Positions 22,323-31,344 of a stretch of DNA of 64,000 bases are shown here, piece after piece. The stretch's first letter is position 1. The number at the start of each line of letters is the position of its first letter. A model generated the notes under the pieces. That model searched no databases. It had not been told where the DNA came from and worked only from the letters and a program-made list of their open reading frames with translations. This stretch comes from Diaphorobacter aerolatus. GTDB lineage: Bacteria; Pseudomonadota; Gammaproteobacteria; Burkholderiales; Burkholderiaceae_C. The stretch covers positions 2,832,501 through 2,896,500 of the forward strand of contig NZ_CP060783.1 in NCBI RefSeq assembly GCF_014489535.1, read 5' to 3'. The position numbers were made by a program, and so were the translations under genes.

Positions 22323-23701
22323 TCAATCCTCCACATGAACCCGCAGGCGGCGCACGGTGGCCTTGCATTGCGTTTGTACGCGCGACACGGCGCTGTCTGC
22401 CATCGCGTCCGCAACCGGCGCGGTCAGCAAGACCAGCGCGGGCGCGGCGCCATCGGCATGCACCCATTTGCGGCGCGCGATGGGCAGCCCGGATTTTTGG
22501 AGCGAGCCCACGACGCTGGCCTCGCACAATCCCTTGTCGGCCACGACGTGCAGCATGTGCGCGCTGACCACCTCGCCCGACGCCAGAACACGCGGCGCTT
22601 TCGCGTCACGCGCATGCGTTCCCAGAGTCGGAACGCCGGTGCTGGCGCCATTGCCTGCATGCTCCACGGGCAGTCGAGCGAGATCGATGAGATCGGCCAC
22701 CACGGCCGAAGCCGTAGGCTCGCCGCCCGCGCCCGCGCCGCTATAGAACGCCGGGCCGCAGGCATCGCCATGCACGGCCACACCGTTGCGGGCACCGTCG
22801 ACCCATGCAAGCGCATTGCTTCGTGCGACCAGCGCGGGATGCACACGCAACTCCAGTGCCTCGCCACGACGGCGCGCGATGGCGAGCAGCTTCACGGCAT
22901 AGCCCAGCTCGGCGGCTGCCGTGATGTCCGCACGCGTCACGTCGCGGATGCCCTGCACCTGCACCGCTCCGAAATCCACGGGCACGCCGAACGCGTTGGC
23001 CGCCAGCAGCGTGAGCTTGTGTGCGGCATCGATGCCATCGACATCGAACGCGGGATCGGCCTCCGCGTAGCCCTGCTTCTGCGCCTCGGCGAGTGCCTCG
23101 GCGAAGTCCAGCGAGTCGTCGCGCATGCGGGTCAGGATGTAGTTGCTCGTGCCGTTCAGAATGCCCGCGACCGCGTCGATGCGATTGGCGGCCAGCGCCT
23201 CGCGCAGCGTCTTGATGATGGGAATGCTGCCCGCGACGGCGGCCTCATACGCGAGCCGACGGCCATGCGCGGCCGCCGTGGCCGCCAGTGCTTCGCCGTG
23301 CACAGCCAGCAGCGCCTTGTTGGCCGTGACGACATGCTTGCCAGCGGCGAGCGCGGCCTGCACCCAGTCGCGCGCGGGCCGGTGCCGCCCGCCACCTCGA
23401 CCAGCACGTCGATGTCGGGATGCGTGGCAACATGGTGCGGATCGTTGCAAAGCTCCACGTCCAGCAGCGCCGCATCGCCGAGCTTTTCCGCCGCCCGCGC
23501 CCGGTCGCGCACGGCCACGGCGACCAGCTTCAGTTCGCGGCCCGCGCGTGCGGCAATCAGCGCCCTGTTGCGGTTGAGCACAGCCCAGGTCCCCATGCCC
23601 ACGGTTCCGAGTCCAATCATGCCGATGCGCAATGCGCGTGGCGACGCGGCGCGTACGGCAGCATCGAGTGGAACGGGGCGAAGGCGCGGTTCGCTATACA
23701 T
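22323..23701 (-). CDS. hom: Homoserine dehydrogenase (frame break at about 23377)
   Basis: NAD(P)-dependent homoserine dehydrogenase, about 459 residues after repair, reducing aspartate semialdehyde to homoserine for threonine and methionine. The Rossmann motif GMIGLGTVGMG, the substrate region GILNGTSNYIL and DVDGIDAAHKL are clear; a short ACT-like regulatory tail follows. The start at 23701 has GGAG about 14 bases upstream. The break in the ACCGGCCCGCGCG stretch needs one G or C restored. thrC does not follow, unlike the common hom-thrC pair; a helicase gene does. An intrinsic terminator and a short Thr/Ile peptide precede the gene. Confidence 0.92.
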
Positions 23702-23743
23702 GGTGGTCAACCTCTCCAAAAGCGGCCTGGTCAGGCCAGAAAC

Positions 23744-23768
23744 AAAAAACCCAGCTTGCCAGCTGGGT
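23744..23768 (-). terminator. Intrinsic terminator in the hom leader (attenuator candidate)
   Basis: On the minus strand the sequence reads ACCCAGCT-GGCA-AGCTGGGT followed by TTTTT: an 8-bp stem at 23749-23756/23761-23768 with a T-tract. It ends 43 bases before the hom start codon, so it stops transcription before the gene rather than after one. A further 8-bp hairpin (GGTGGCTG/CAGCCACC on the plus strand, 23796-23817, 6-base loop) lies between it and the leader peptide. Confidence 0.75.
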
Positions 23769-23826
23769 CGTCCGTTTGGGGAGGCGATGTTTCCAGGTGG
23801 CTGCCGGTACAGCCACCCAACACGCG

Positions 23827-23859
23827 TCAGGTAGCCGTGTTGGAAATCATCGTAATCAT
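23827..23859 (-). CDS. Candidate Thr/Ile-rich leader peptide of hom
   Basis: Ten-codon reading frame MITMISNTAT followed by TGA: three Thr and two Ile in ten residues, the two amino acids sensed by the enterobacterial thrL leader. It precedes the 23796-23817 hairpin and the intrinsic terminator upstream of hom. Its last codons can fold into a stem with the following bases (AACACG with CGTGTT). No strong ribosome-binding site is visible; a longer in-frame version could start at 23937 (36 residues). Functional assignment is inference. Confidence 0.5.
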   Translation of the reverse strand: MITMISNTAT

Positions 23860-23992
23860 TCGAGCACTTTCGGGACGCGCGCATGCGGCGCTCGGGGCGC
23901 GACAGGCAGACACGGCGTTGGAGAAAGTGCGGAACATCGGGCCAGTGTACTGCAAAAGGGCGACTTTCGAGCGTTCGGGCACGGACCTTGCA

Positions 23993-25291
23993 ATGTCTGT
24001 TCCATTTCCCATGCACATCACCGGCGCGCTTTCCATGAAATCACCGCTGCACTATCTTGCCGCCGCCAGGCGGGCCGAAATCGCCGAGCTGCAGCAGTTG
24101 CGCAATGCCTGTTCAATCGTGATTCGCGTGTCGGCGCTGATCCACCAGTTGCAGAAGGAGCGTGGCCTGTCCAGTCTGCTGACGGCCAGCCAAGGGGTGC
24201 AGGGAGCCGCCGCGCTGGCCGCGCAGAGACTGGCCGTGGATGCGGGCATCGACGACGTGCGCAACGCACTCGACGTGCAAGACACGCACCCGCACCACAC
24301 GGCACGCCTGTATCACGCGATCGCCTATCTGTTGCAGGGGCTTCAGGCATTGCCCGCGCTGCGCGCGAGCGTCGATGCGCTGACGCTGACCACGCACGAG
24401 AGCACGGCGGCCTTTGTGCGGCTCGTGGGCGGCTGCCTCGCACTGGTGTTCGACGCCGCTGACGGTGCGTGCGACCCGGACGTGTCGCGCCTGCTGGTGG
24501 CGATGTTCCATTTCATGCAGGGCAAGGAACTGGCGGGGCAGGAGCGCGCGACGGGTGCGGCGGCGTTCGGCTCGCGTGTGAACGATGTGCAGCGGCAGCG
24601 CCAATGGCTCGACCTGATCGAGTCGCAGGAACAGTGCTTTCAGGTGTTCGCGGAATTCTCGCCACCGGCTGTTCGCGAGCGCTGGCAAGCGGTGTCCGCG
24701 CAGGGCGCCGACATGGCGACCATCGAGCGACTGCGCCGCGTGGCCTGCACGGCGCTGGCTGGAGACAGTCTCGATGCGGACGCAGGGGAGCGCTGGTTTG
24801 CCGCGTGCTCCTCACGGCTTGATGCGATGCACGCGCTCGAAGCATGGATCACCGCAGAACTGGCAAGGCTATGCGCCGACAAGCTGGAGACGGCACACAG
24901 CGCCCTGCATGCATTGCAGCAGCCATCGCAGCAGTCGCAGGAATGCCGGCTTGCCGATCACGGCGGAATGGAATTCTTTGCCGTCGATGCGCCCTGCGAC
25001 CTGCCACCGCGAGGCGCTGCCGCCTATGGTCCGCAAATCGAACGTTCGATTCAAGCGCTGGTGCAGGAGCAGTCCCGGCGATTGCAGCTCATGCAGGCCG
25101 AGATCGACAAGACCCGCGCAGCGCTTGCCGAACGCAAGACCATTGAACGCGCCAAGGGCGTGCTCATGCATCTGCGGCAGATCAGCGAGAGCGACGCCCA
25201 CAAGCTCATGCGCCAGACCGCGATGAACCAGAACCGGCGCTTGCTCGACGTCGCGCAGGCCATGTTGTCGGCGGCCGATCTATTGCCCTAG
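23993..25291 (+). CDS. nasR: Nitrate-responsive antiterminator NasR (NIT and ANTAR domains)
   Basis: About 432 residues. The N-terminal nitrate/nitrite-sensing NIT domain begins with the hallmark helix IHQLQKERGLSSLL. The C-terminal ANTAR RNA-binding domain is clear: ERKTIERAKGVLMHLRQISE, then DAHKLMRQTAM and the LLDVAQAML helix. In Klebsiella NasR binds nitrate and prevents termination in the nasF leader. Here the gene directly precedes nrtABD, and both the nrtA and nirB leaders carry matching RNA targets. Start codon is uncertain: 23993, 24011 and 24035 are in frame and none has a good ribosome-binding site. A weak sigma-54-like match (GG at 23940-23941, GC at 23952-23953) lies upstream. 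Confidence 0.93.
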   Translation: MSVPFPMHITGALSMKSPLHYLAAARRAEIAELQQLRNACSIVIRVSALIHQLQKERGLSSLLTASQGVQGAAALAAQRLAVDAGIDDVRNALDVQDTHPHHTARLYHAIAYLLQGLQALPALRASVDALTLTTHESTAAFVRLVGGCLALVFDAADGACDPDVSRLLVAMFHFMQGKELAGQERATGAAAFGSRVNDVQRQRQWLDLIESQEQCFQVFAEFSPPAVRERWQAVSAQGADMATIERLRRVACTALAGDSLDADAGERWFAACSSRLDAMHALEAWITAELARLCADKLETAHSALHALQQPSQQSQECRLADHGGMEFFAVDAPCDLPPRGAAAYGPQIERSIQALVQEQSRRLQLMQAEIDKTRAALAERKTIERAKGVLMHLRQISESDAHKLMRQTAMNQNRRLLDVAQAMLSAADLLP

Positions 25292-25420
25292 CCCCCGCGC
25301 GGGCAGGCGGCATTCCAGCGCGCACCAAATTGCGTCAGCGCGATGCTGCGATGCACCATGCAAGGGCCCGATGGCGAGCCTGGACCACGCCGACCGGCAG
25401 CAGATCCGGGTAGAGAACCA

Positions 25421-25436
25421 TGGCACGGATCGTGCG
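25421..25436 (+). promoter_or_regulatory. Sigma-54 promoter of nrtABD
   Basis: TGGCACGGATCGTGCG matches the RpoN consensus TGGCACG-N4-TTGC at all but one core position (G for the first T of TTGC) and has exact GG-N10-GC spacing (25422-25423, 25434-25435). The predicted start, about 25447, is just upstream of the first antitermination hairpin. Confidence 0.75.
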
Positions 25437-25453
25437 AGCAGTTCTCCGCAAGT

Positions 25454-25513
25454 GTCGGCCAAAGGCGGTCGGCGCGCGGCACTCGTGCCAGAGATTTCCG
25501 GACAACGGCGTCC
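25454..25513 (+). promoter_or_regulatory. ANTAR (NasR) target hairpins in the nrtA leader
   Basis: First hairpin: GTCGGCC (25454-25460), loop AAAGGC, GGTCGGC (25467-25473); all seven pairs form, counting G-U. Last hairpin: GGAC (25500-25503), loop AACGGC, GTCC (25510-25513). Both loops are six bases with A1 and G4, the signature of ANTAR-bound RNA. The loop and 3' arm of the last hairpin (25504-25513) are exactly the 5' arm of the terminator, so the two structures exclude each other. A small GC-rich hairpin (GGC-ACTCGT-GCC, 25478-25489) lies in the linker. Confidence 0.85.
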
Positions 25514-25566
25514 CTCCTTTCCCGTCTGCCATGCGCAGGCGAAAAGGCGGACGCCGTTTTGTTTTT
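25504..25566 (+). terminator. Regulated intrinsic terminator upstream of nrtA
   Basis: AACGGCGTCC (25504-25513) pairs with GGACGCCGTT (25549-25558), followed by TTGTTTTT. An inner stem CGTCTGC/GCAGGCG extends the fold. It ends 38 bases before the nrtA start codon and so blocks the operon unless antiterminated. Confidence 0.88.
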
Positions 25567-25604
25567 CTGCCCCTGTCACCACGAAGTTTCGATGGAGTCC
25601 GATC

Positions 25605-26884
25605 ATGAAGAAAAAGAACGTGAATGAACCCGCAGCGGCGTCGCCGCTGGCCGCACCCACGCGCCGCGGCTTTCTGCGCAGCGGCGCGCAGGCCGCGGCG
25701 GGCACGGCGCTCTACGCCACCCTGGGCCATCATGGTGTCTGGGCGGCGGGGTCGGACGCTCCCGAGCAAAAGGAGGTGAAGATCGGCTTCATTCCGCTCA
25801 CCGACTGCGCGAGCGTGGTGATGGCGTCGGTGCTGGGCCTCGATCAGAAATACGGCGTGAAGATCGTTCCCAGCAAGGAGGCCAGTTGGGCCAGCGTGCG
25901 CGACAAGCTGGTCAACGGTGATCTGGACATGGCGCATGTGCTGTACGGCCTGATCTATGGCGTGCAACTCGGAGTCGGCAGCGCGCAGAAGGACATGGCC
26001 GTGCTGATGAGCCTGAACCGCAACGGCCAGGCGATCACGCTGTCGAAAAAAATGGCAGACAAGGGCGCTGTGGACGCGGCGAGTCTCGCCAAATCGATGG
26101 CCGCGGAAAAGCGCGAATACGTGTTTGCGCAGACCTTTCCCACGGGCACGCACGCGATGTGGCTGTACTACTGGATGGCCAGCGCCGGTATCAACCCCTT
26201 CAAAGACGCCAAGATCATCACCGTGCCGCCGCCGCAGATGGTGGCCAACATGCGCGTGGGCAACATGGACGGCTATTGCGTGGGCGAGCCCTGGGGTCAC
26301 CGCGCGATCATGGACTCCATCGGCATCACCGCCGCCACCACGCAGGACATCTGGCGCGACCATCCCGAAAAGGTGCTGGGTTGCAGCGCGGACTTCGTGG
26401 CGAAGAATCCCAACACCGCGCGCGCCGTGATCATGGCGGTGATGGAGGCGGGCCGCTGGATCGACGCGAGCATGCAGAACAAGCTCAAGATGGCGGAAAC
26501 CATCGCCGCCAAGTCGTATGTGAACACCAGCGTCGATGCCATCAATCAGCGCATCCTCGGGCGCTACCAGAACGGGCTCGGCAAGACCTGGGACGATCCC
26601 CATCACATGAAGTTCTTTGCCGATGGCGACGCGAACTTTCCCTACCTGTCGGACGGCATGTGGTTTCTCACGCAGCACAAGCGCTGGGGCTGCTCAAGGC
26701 GCACCCCGACTATCTGGCCGTGGCCAAAAAAATCAACCGCATCGAGCTGTACACGCAGGCGGCATCGCAGCTCAAGGTGAGCGTTCCAGCGTCAGCCATG
26801 CGCAGCAGCAAGCTCATGGATGGCGTGGTCTGGGACGGCAGCGACCCCGCGCGTTATGCCGATGCCTTCAAGGTCCGGGCGTAA
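25605..26884 (+). CDS. nrtA: Nitrate ABC transporter substrate-binding protein NrtA (frame break at about 26690)
   Basis: CmpA/NrtA-family binding protein, about 426 residues after repair. A Tat-type signal is visible at the N-terminus (TRRGFLRSGAQAAAG), followed by the mature start KIGFIPLTDCASVVMA. NrtA-like segments include GTHAMWLYYWMASAGINP and GYCVGEPWGHRAI. The start at 25605 was chosen because the signal peptide begins there; the upstream open frame runs through the leader RNA. The break at TGGGGCTGCTC needs one base (TGGGGCCTG). It is the first gene of nrtABD. Confidence 0.93.
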
Positions 26885-26943
26885 CCGCTCGACCGGTCCG
26901 CCAGCCTCCATCCCTCATCCTCGATCCACCGGAGCATAGAACC

Positions 26944-27846
26944 ATGGTCAGTGCCGTTTTTCACGATCCCACAGGTGCGGTGGCCGATGCGCCAGCGCTG
27001 CCCGCAGCGGTGCGTGCGCGCAAGCTGGAGTCCACGCAGATCGCAGCGCCGCGCGTTCCCCTGGGGCAGCGCCTCGGCGCGGGATTCAACCGCGCATTGC
27101 CTCCGGTGCTCGGGTTTGCGTTGCTGCTGGTGCTCTGGTCCATCGTGGCGCGAAGCGATGGCATCCCCGGCCCGCTGGCGACCTGGAAGCAGGCGCTCAT
27201 CGTGTTCGGCGCTCCGTTCTACAGCAACGGGCCCAACGATCAGGGCGTCGGCTGGAACGTGCTGGCGTCGCTCGAGCGCGTGTGCATCGGCTTCGGTCTG
27301 GCAGCCCTCGTGGGCATCCCGCTCGGTTTCCTGATCGGGCGATTCGAGTTTCTCTCGCGCATGTTCAATCCGCTGATCAGCCTGCTACGCCCGGTGTCGC
27401 CGCTGGCCTGGCTGCCGATTGGCCTGCTGGTCTTCAAGGGCGCGAACCCGGCGGCGATCTGGACCATTTTCATCTGCTCGATCTGGCCGATGGTCATCAA
27501 CACGGCGGTCGGCGTGCAGCGTGTGCCGCAGGACTACATGAACGTGGCGCGGGTCCTCCATCTCAGCGAGTGGAAGATCATCACCACCATTCTGTTCCCC
27601 TCGGTGCTGCCCTACATGCTGACCGGCGTGCGCCTTGCCGTCGGCACGGCGTGGCTGGTGATCGTCGCGGCCGAGATGCTCACGGGCGGCGCGGGCATCG
27701 GCTTCTGGGTCTGGGACGAGTGGAACAACCTCAACGTCAAGAACATCATCATCGCGATCTTCGTGATCGGTGTGGTCGGCCTGTTACTGGAGCTGGCCCT
27801 CGTGAAGCTGGCCTTTGCATTCACATTCGAGGAGGTGAGGACATGA
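26944..27846 (+). CDS. nrtB: Nitrate ABC transporter permease NrtB
   Basis: 300-residue inner-membrane permease of the NrtB/SsuC family with about six membrane helices and the EAA-like coupling loop (ARVLHLSEWKIITTILFPSVL). The ATG at 26944 follows GGAGCATAGAACC, a good ribosome-binding site. The stop overlaps the nrtD start by 4 bases (ATGA), indicating translational coupling. Confidence 0.92.
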   Translation: MVSAVFHDPTGAVADAPALPAAVRARKLESTQIAAPRVPLGQRLGAGFNRALPPVLGFALLLVLWSIVARSDGIPGPLATWKQALIVFGAPFYSNGPNDQGVGWNVLASLERVCIGFGLAALVGIPLGFLIGRFEFLSRMFNPLISLLRPVSPLAWLPIGLLVFKGANPAAIWTIFICSIWPMVINTAVGVQRVPQDYMNVARVLHLSEWKIITTILFPSVLPYMLTGVRLAVGTAWLVIVAAEMLTGGAGIGFWVWDEWNNLNVKNIIIAIFVIGVVGLLLELALVKLAFAFTFEEVRT

Positions 27847-28682
27847 GCGCGGTTCTGAACACTGAAGGCGTCACGGTTCCGACGCTTGCAAGGTACATCG
27901 ACGTGCAACACGTGGAGCAGACCTTCAGGACGTCCAAGGGCGTGTTTCCGGCGCTCAAGGACATCAACCTGCGCGTCGTGCGCGGCGAGTTCGTGAGCCT
28001 AATCGGGCATTCGGGCTGTGGCAAGTCCACGCTGCTCAATCTGATCGCGGGGCTGACGACGCCGACCAACGGCGTGCTGATGTGCGCGGGCCGCGAGATC
28101 AAGGGACCGGGCCCGGAGCGCGCGGTGGTGTTTCAGAACCACTCGCTCCTGCCCTGGCTCACGTGCTGGGACAACGTGCACCTGGCCGTCGAGCGAGTCT
28201 TCGGGCGCAGCGTGAGCAAGGCCCAACTGGCCGAGCGCACCGATGCGGCGCTGGCGCTCGTCGGACTCACGCATGCGGCGCACAAGCGCCCCGGCGAGAT
28301 TTCGGGCGGCATGAAGCAGCGCGTGGGAATCGCGCGTGCGTTGTCGATGGAGCCGCAGGTGCTGCTCATGGACGAGCCCTTCGGCGCACTCGATGCGCTC
28401 ACGCGCGCCAGGCTCCAGGATGAGCTGCTGGAGATCGTCGCGCGCACCCAGCGCACCGTGGTGATGGTGACGCACGACGTCGATGAAGCGGTGCTGCTGT
28501 CCGACCGCATCGTGATGATGACCAACGGGCCTGGCGCAACCATTGGTGAGGTGCTTTCCGTACCGCTGGCGCGACCACGCAACCGGGTGGCGCTTGCGGA
28601 CGATCCCGCATACCAGCGCTGCCGCAAGGCCGTCATCGACTTTCTGTACACGCGCCAGGGACATGTGGAGAAGCCGCACTGA
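27843..28682 (+). CDS. nrtD: Nitrate ABC transporter ATP-binding protein NrtD
   Basis: 279-residue ATPase of the NrtD/SsuB family: Walker A GHSGCGKST, signature ISGGMKQR, Walker B VLLMDEPFGALD, H-loop VTHDVDEA. ATGA overlap with nrtB and an AGGTGAGG site just upstream. There is no terminator between it and the nirB promoter region. Confidence 0.93.
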   Translation: MSAVLNTEGVTVPTLARYIDVQHVEQTFRTSKGVFPALKDINLRVVRGEFVSLIGHSGCGKSTLLNLIAGLTTPTNGVLMCAGREIKGPGPERAVVFQNHSLLPWLTCWDNVHLAVERVFGRSVSKAQLAERTDAALALVGLTHAAHKRPGEISGGMKQRVGIARALSMEPQVLLMDEPFGALDALTRARLQDELLEIVARTQRTVVMVTHDVDEAVLLSDRIVMMTNGPGATIGEVLSVPLARPRNRVALADDPAYQRCRKAVIDFLYTRQGHVEKPH

Positions 28683-28697
28683 AGTGGTGCCTCTATC

Positions 28698-28713
28698 TGG
28701 CACGAGGTTTGCG
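28698..28713 (+). promoter_or_regulatory. Sigma-54 promoter of nirBD-nasA-cobA
   Basis: TGGCACGAGGTTTGCG is a full match to the RpoN consensus TGGCACG-N4-TTGC, with GG at 28699-28700 and GC at 28711-28712. The predicted start at about 28723-28724 coincides with the first base of the first leader hairpin. Confidence 0.85.
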
Positions 28714-28723
28714 TGATGGAAGT

Positions 28724-28787
28724 GTGGCCAAAGTGGGTCACGGAGGCATCGGACAAGGTTGTCTGTTGCACGGGACAAAGACGTCTT
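28724..28787 (+). promoter_or_regulatory. ANTAR (NasR) target hairpins in the nirB leader
   Basis: Three consecutive hairpins have six-base loops with A1 and G4: GTGGCC-AAAGTG-GGTCAC (28724-28741), CGGAC-AAGGTT-GTCTG (28750-28765) and GGGAC-AAAGAC-GTCTT (28772-28787). Stems form completely when G-U pairs are allowed. The loop and 3' arm of the last hairpin are also the 5' arm of the following terminator, as in the nrtA leader. The bases around the first and last loops (GGCCAAAG, GGACAA) are shared between the two leaders. Confidence 0.87.
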
Positions 28788-28830
28788 GGCCGCCCATGAG
28801 CATTCGTGGGCGCTGCGGGACGTCTTTTTT
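28777..28830 (+). terminator. Regulated intrinsic terminator upstream of nirB
   Basis: AAAGACGTC (28777-28785) pairs perfectly with GACGTCTTT (28819-28827), followed by more T residues. The internal GCCCATGA/TTCGTGGGC stem makes a long fold. It ends 26 bases before the nirB start codon. Confidence 0.88.
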
Positions 28831-28856
28831 GCTTTCAAATGCCCACGGAGCGTGAG

Positions 28857-31344
28857 ATGAAAAAATCCAGACTGGTCATGATCGGCAACGGAATGGCGGG
28901 CGTGCGCACGCTCGAAGAACTGCTCGCCATTGCGCCCGATCTCCATGACATCACGGTGTTCGGTGCCGAGCCGCATCCCAACTACAACCGCATCCTGCTC
29001 TCGCCCGTGCTCGCCGGTGAGCAGACGCTCGAGGAAATCGTGCTCAACGACTGGTCCTGGTATCAGGACCACGGGATCACGCTGCACGCGGGCTGCACCG
29101 TCACCGACGTCGATCGCGCGCGACGCATCGTGCAGGCGGTCGACGCGAATGGCGCTGTGGTCAGCGCGCCGTATGACCGGCTCATCATGGCGACCGGCTC
29201 CAACCCGTTCATGCTGCCCATTCCGGGCAATGAGCTGAAGGGCGTGCTCGCATACCGCGACATCGCGGACACGCTCGCGATGATCGACGCGGCGGCGCGC
29301 TACAGGCACGCCGTGGTGATCGGCGGTGGCCTGCTCGGGCTCGAAGCGGCCAACGGGCTGATGAAGCGCGGCATGGAGTGCACCGTGGTGCATGTCGGCG
29401 ACTGGCTCATGGAGCGGCAACTGGACGATACCGCCGGCGATCTGCTCAAGAAATCGCTGATCGAGCGCGGCATGAAATTCCTGTTGCAGGCGCATACGCA
29501 GGAGCTGCTCGGCGACGAGCACACGGGCCGCGTGCGTGCCGTGCGCTTCAAGGATGGCAGCGAGGTGCCCGCCGATCTGGTGGTGATGGCGGTCGGCATT
29601 CGCCCCAATACCGGGCTCGCGGAACGCATGCATCTGCATGTGAATCGCGGCATCGTGGTGAGCGACACCATGCAGACCGTGACCGACGCGCGCATCTACG
29701 CGGTGGGTGAATGCGCGGCGCATCGCGGTGTCGCGTATGGACTGGTCGCTCCGCTGTTCGAGCAGGGAAAGGTGCTTGCCAATCATCTCGCGGAGTTCGG
29801 CATCGGGCGCTATCAGGGCTCGCTCACCTCCACCAAGCTCAAGGTGACGGGCATCGACCTGTTCTCTGCGGGCAATTTCCGGGGCGGTGGCGCGACCGAG
29901 GAAATCATCATGAGCGACCCGGGCGGCGGCGTCTACAAGAAGCTGGTGCTCGAGGACGACCGGCTCGTAGGGCCTGCCTGTACGGCGATACCGTGGATGG
30001 CAGTTGGTACTTCAAGCTGCTGCGCGAAGGGCGCAGCGTGGCCGACATCCGCGATAGGCTGATGTTCGGCGAATCGAATCTCGGAGACGCCGGTCATCAG
30101 GGCCAGAACAAGGCCGCGGCCATGGCCGATGGCGACGAAGTCTGCGGCTGCAACGGCGTGAGCAAGGGCAGTATCTGCAAGGCGATCAAGGAGAAAGGGC
30201 TGTTCACGCTCGATGAGGTGAAGAAGCACACCAAGGCCAGCGCAAGCTGCGGATCGTGCACGGGGCTTGTGGAGCAGATCCTGATGTTCACCGCAGGGGC
30301 GACTATTCGCAGACCCCCAGGCTCAAGCCGTTGTGCGGCTGCACCATGCATGGGCATCAGGCGGTGCGCGATGCGATCCGTGAGCACCGGCTGCTGTGCG
30401 TGAACGACACCTTCCGCTTTCTCGAATGGAGCACGCCCGATGGCTGCGCGACCTGTCGTCCGGCCATCAACTACTACCTGATCAGCACCTGGCCCAAGCT
30501 CGCGCGCGACGATCCGCAAAGCCGCTTCATCAACGAGCGCAGCCACGCCAACATCCAGAAGGATGGCACCTACAGCGTGGTGCCGCGCATGTGGGGCGGC
30601 GAGACCACCGCCGACGAACTGCGCCGCATTGCCGACGTGGTGGACAAGTACGCCATCCCGACGGTCAAGGTCACGGGCGGGCAGCGCATCGACCTGCTGG
30701 GCGTGCGCAAGGAAGACCTGCAGGGCGTCTGGAACGACATAGGCATGCCCTGCGGCCATGCCTATGCGAAAGCCCTGCGCACGGTGAAGACCTGCGTGGG
30801 CAGCGAATGGTGCCGCATGGGCACGCAGGACAGCACGCAGCTTGGCAAGGATCTGGAACACGCCATGTGGCGCATGTACGCGCCGCACAAGGTGAAGTTT
30901 GCCGTCAGCGGCTGCCCGCGCAACTGCGCGGAATCGGGCATCAAGGACGTGGGCATCATCGGCGTCGATTCGGGCTGGGAGATGTACGTGGGCGGCAACG
31001 GCGGCATCAAGACCGAGGTCGCGCAGTTCTTCACCAAGCTGAAGACCGCCGAGGAGGTGATGGAGTACACGGGGGCCTTCATGCAACTCTACCGGCTCGA
31101 AGGCTGGTATCTGGAGCGCACGGTGCACTATCTCGCGCGCGTCGGGCTTGACTACGTGAAGCGCCGCATCCTCGACGACGAGGCGGGCCGCAAGGCGCTG
31201 TGGGCCGATCTCCAGGCGGCGCTCGAAGGCGAGCCCGATCCGTGGTTCGAGACCCGGCGCGCGGCGGTCGACACGCGCCAGTTCATCCCCATCCTAGCGG
31301 CGGCAACCGGCGCCGGGACCCACACCACGGAGATCACGGCATGA
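28857..31344 (+). CDS. nirB: Assimilatory nitrite reductase large subunit NirB (two frame breaks)
   Basis: About 829 residues after repair. It reduces nitrite to ammonium with NAD(P)H. Domain order: FAD/NAD-binding oxidoreductase (GNGMAGVRTLEEL; second nucleotide fold GGGLLGLEAANGL), BFD-like [2Fe-2S] domain (CGCNGVSKG, SCGSCTGLVEQ), then the siroheme/[4Fe-4S] domain with TCVGSEWCRMG and SGCPRNCAES. Start at 28857 behind GGAGCGTGAG. Breaks at about 29971 (GTAGGGCC for GTAGGCGCC) and about 30298 (GCAGGGGCGAC for GCAGGCGGCGAC). The stop overlaps nirD by ATGA. Confidence 0.94.

Noticed and set aside
25478..25489. The linker hairpin GGC-ACTCGT-GCC as a full ANTAR target in the nrtA leader
   Set aside because: Its six-base loop has A1 but C at position 4, and a GGCAC/GTGCC stem with a 2-base loop is equally good. 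Kept only as a possible counterpart of the middle nirB hairpin.
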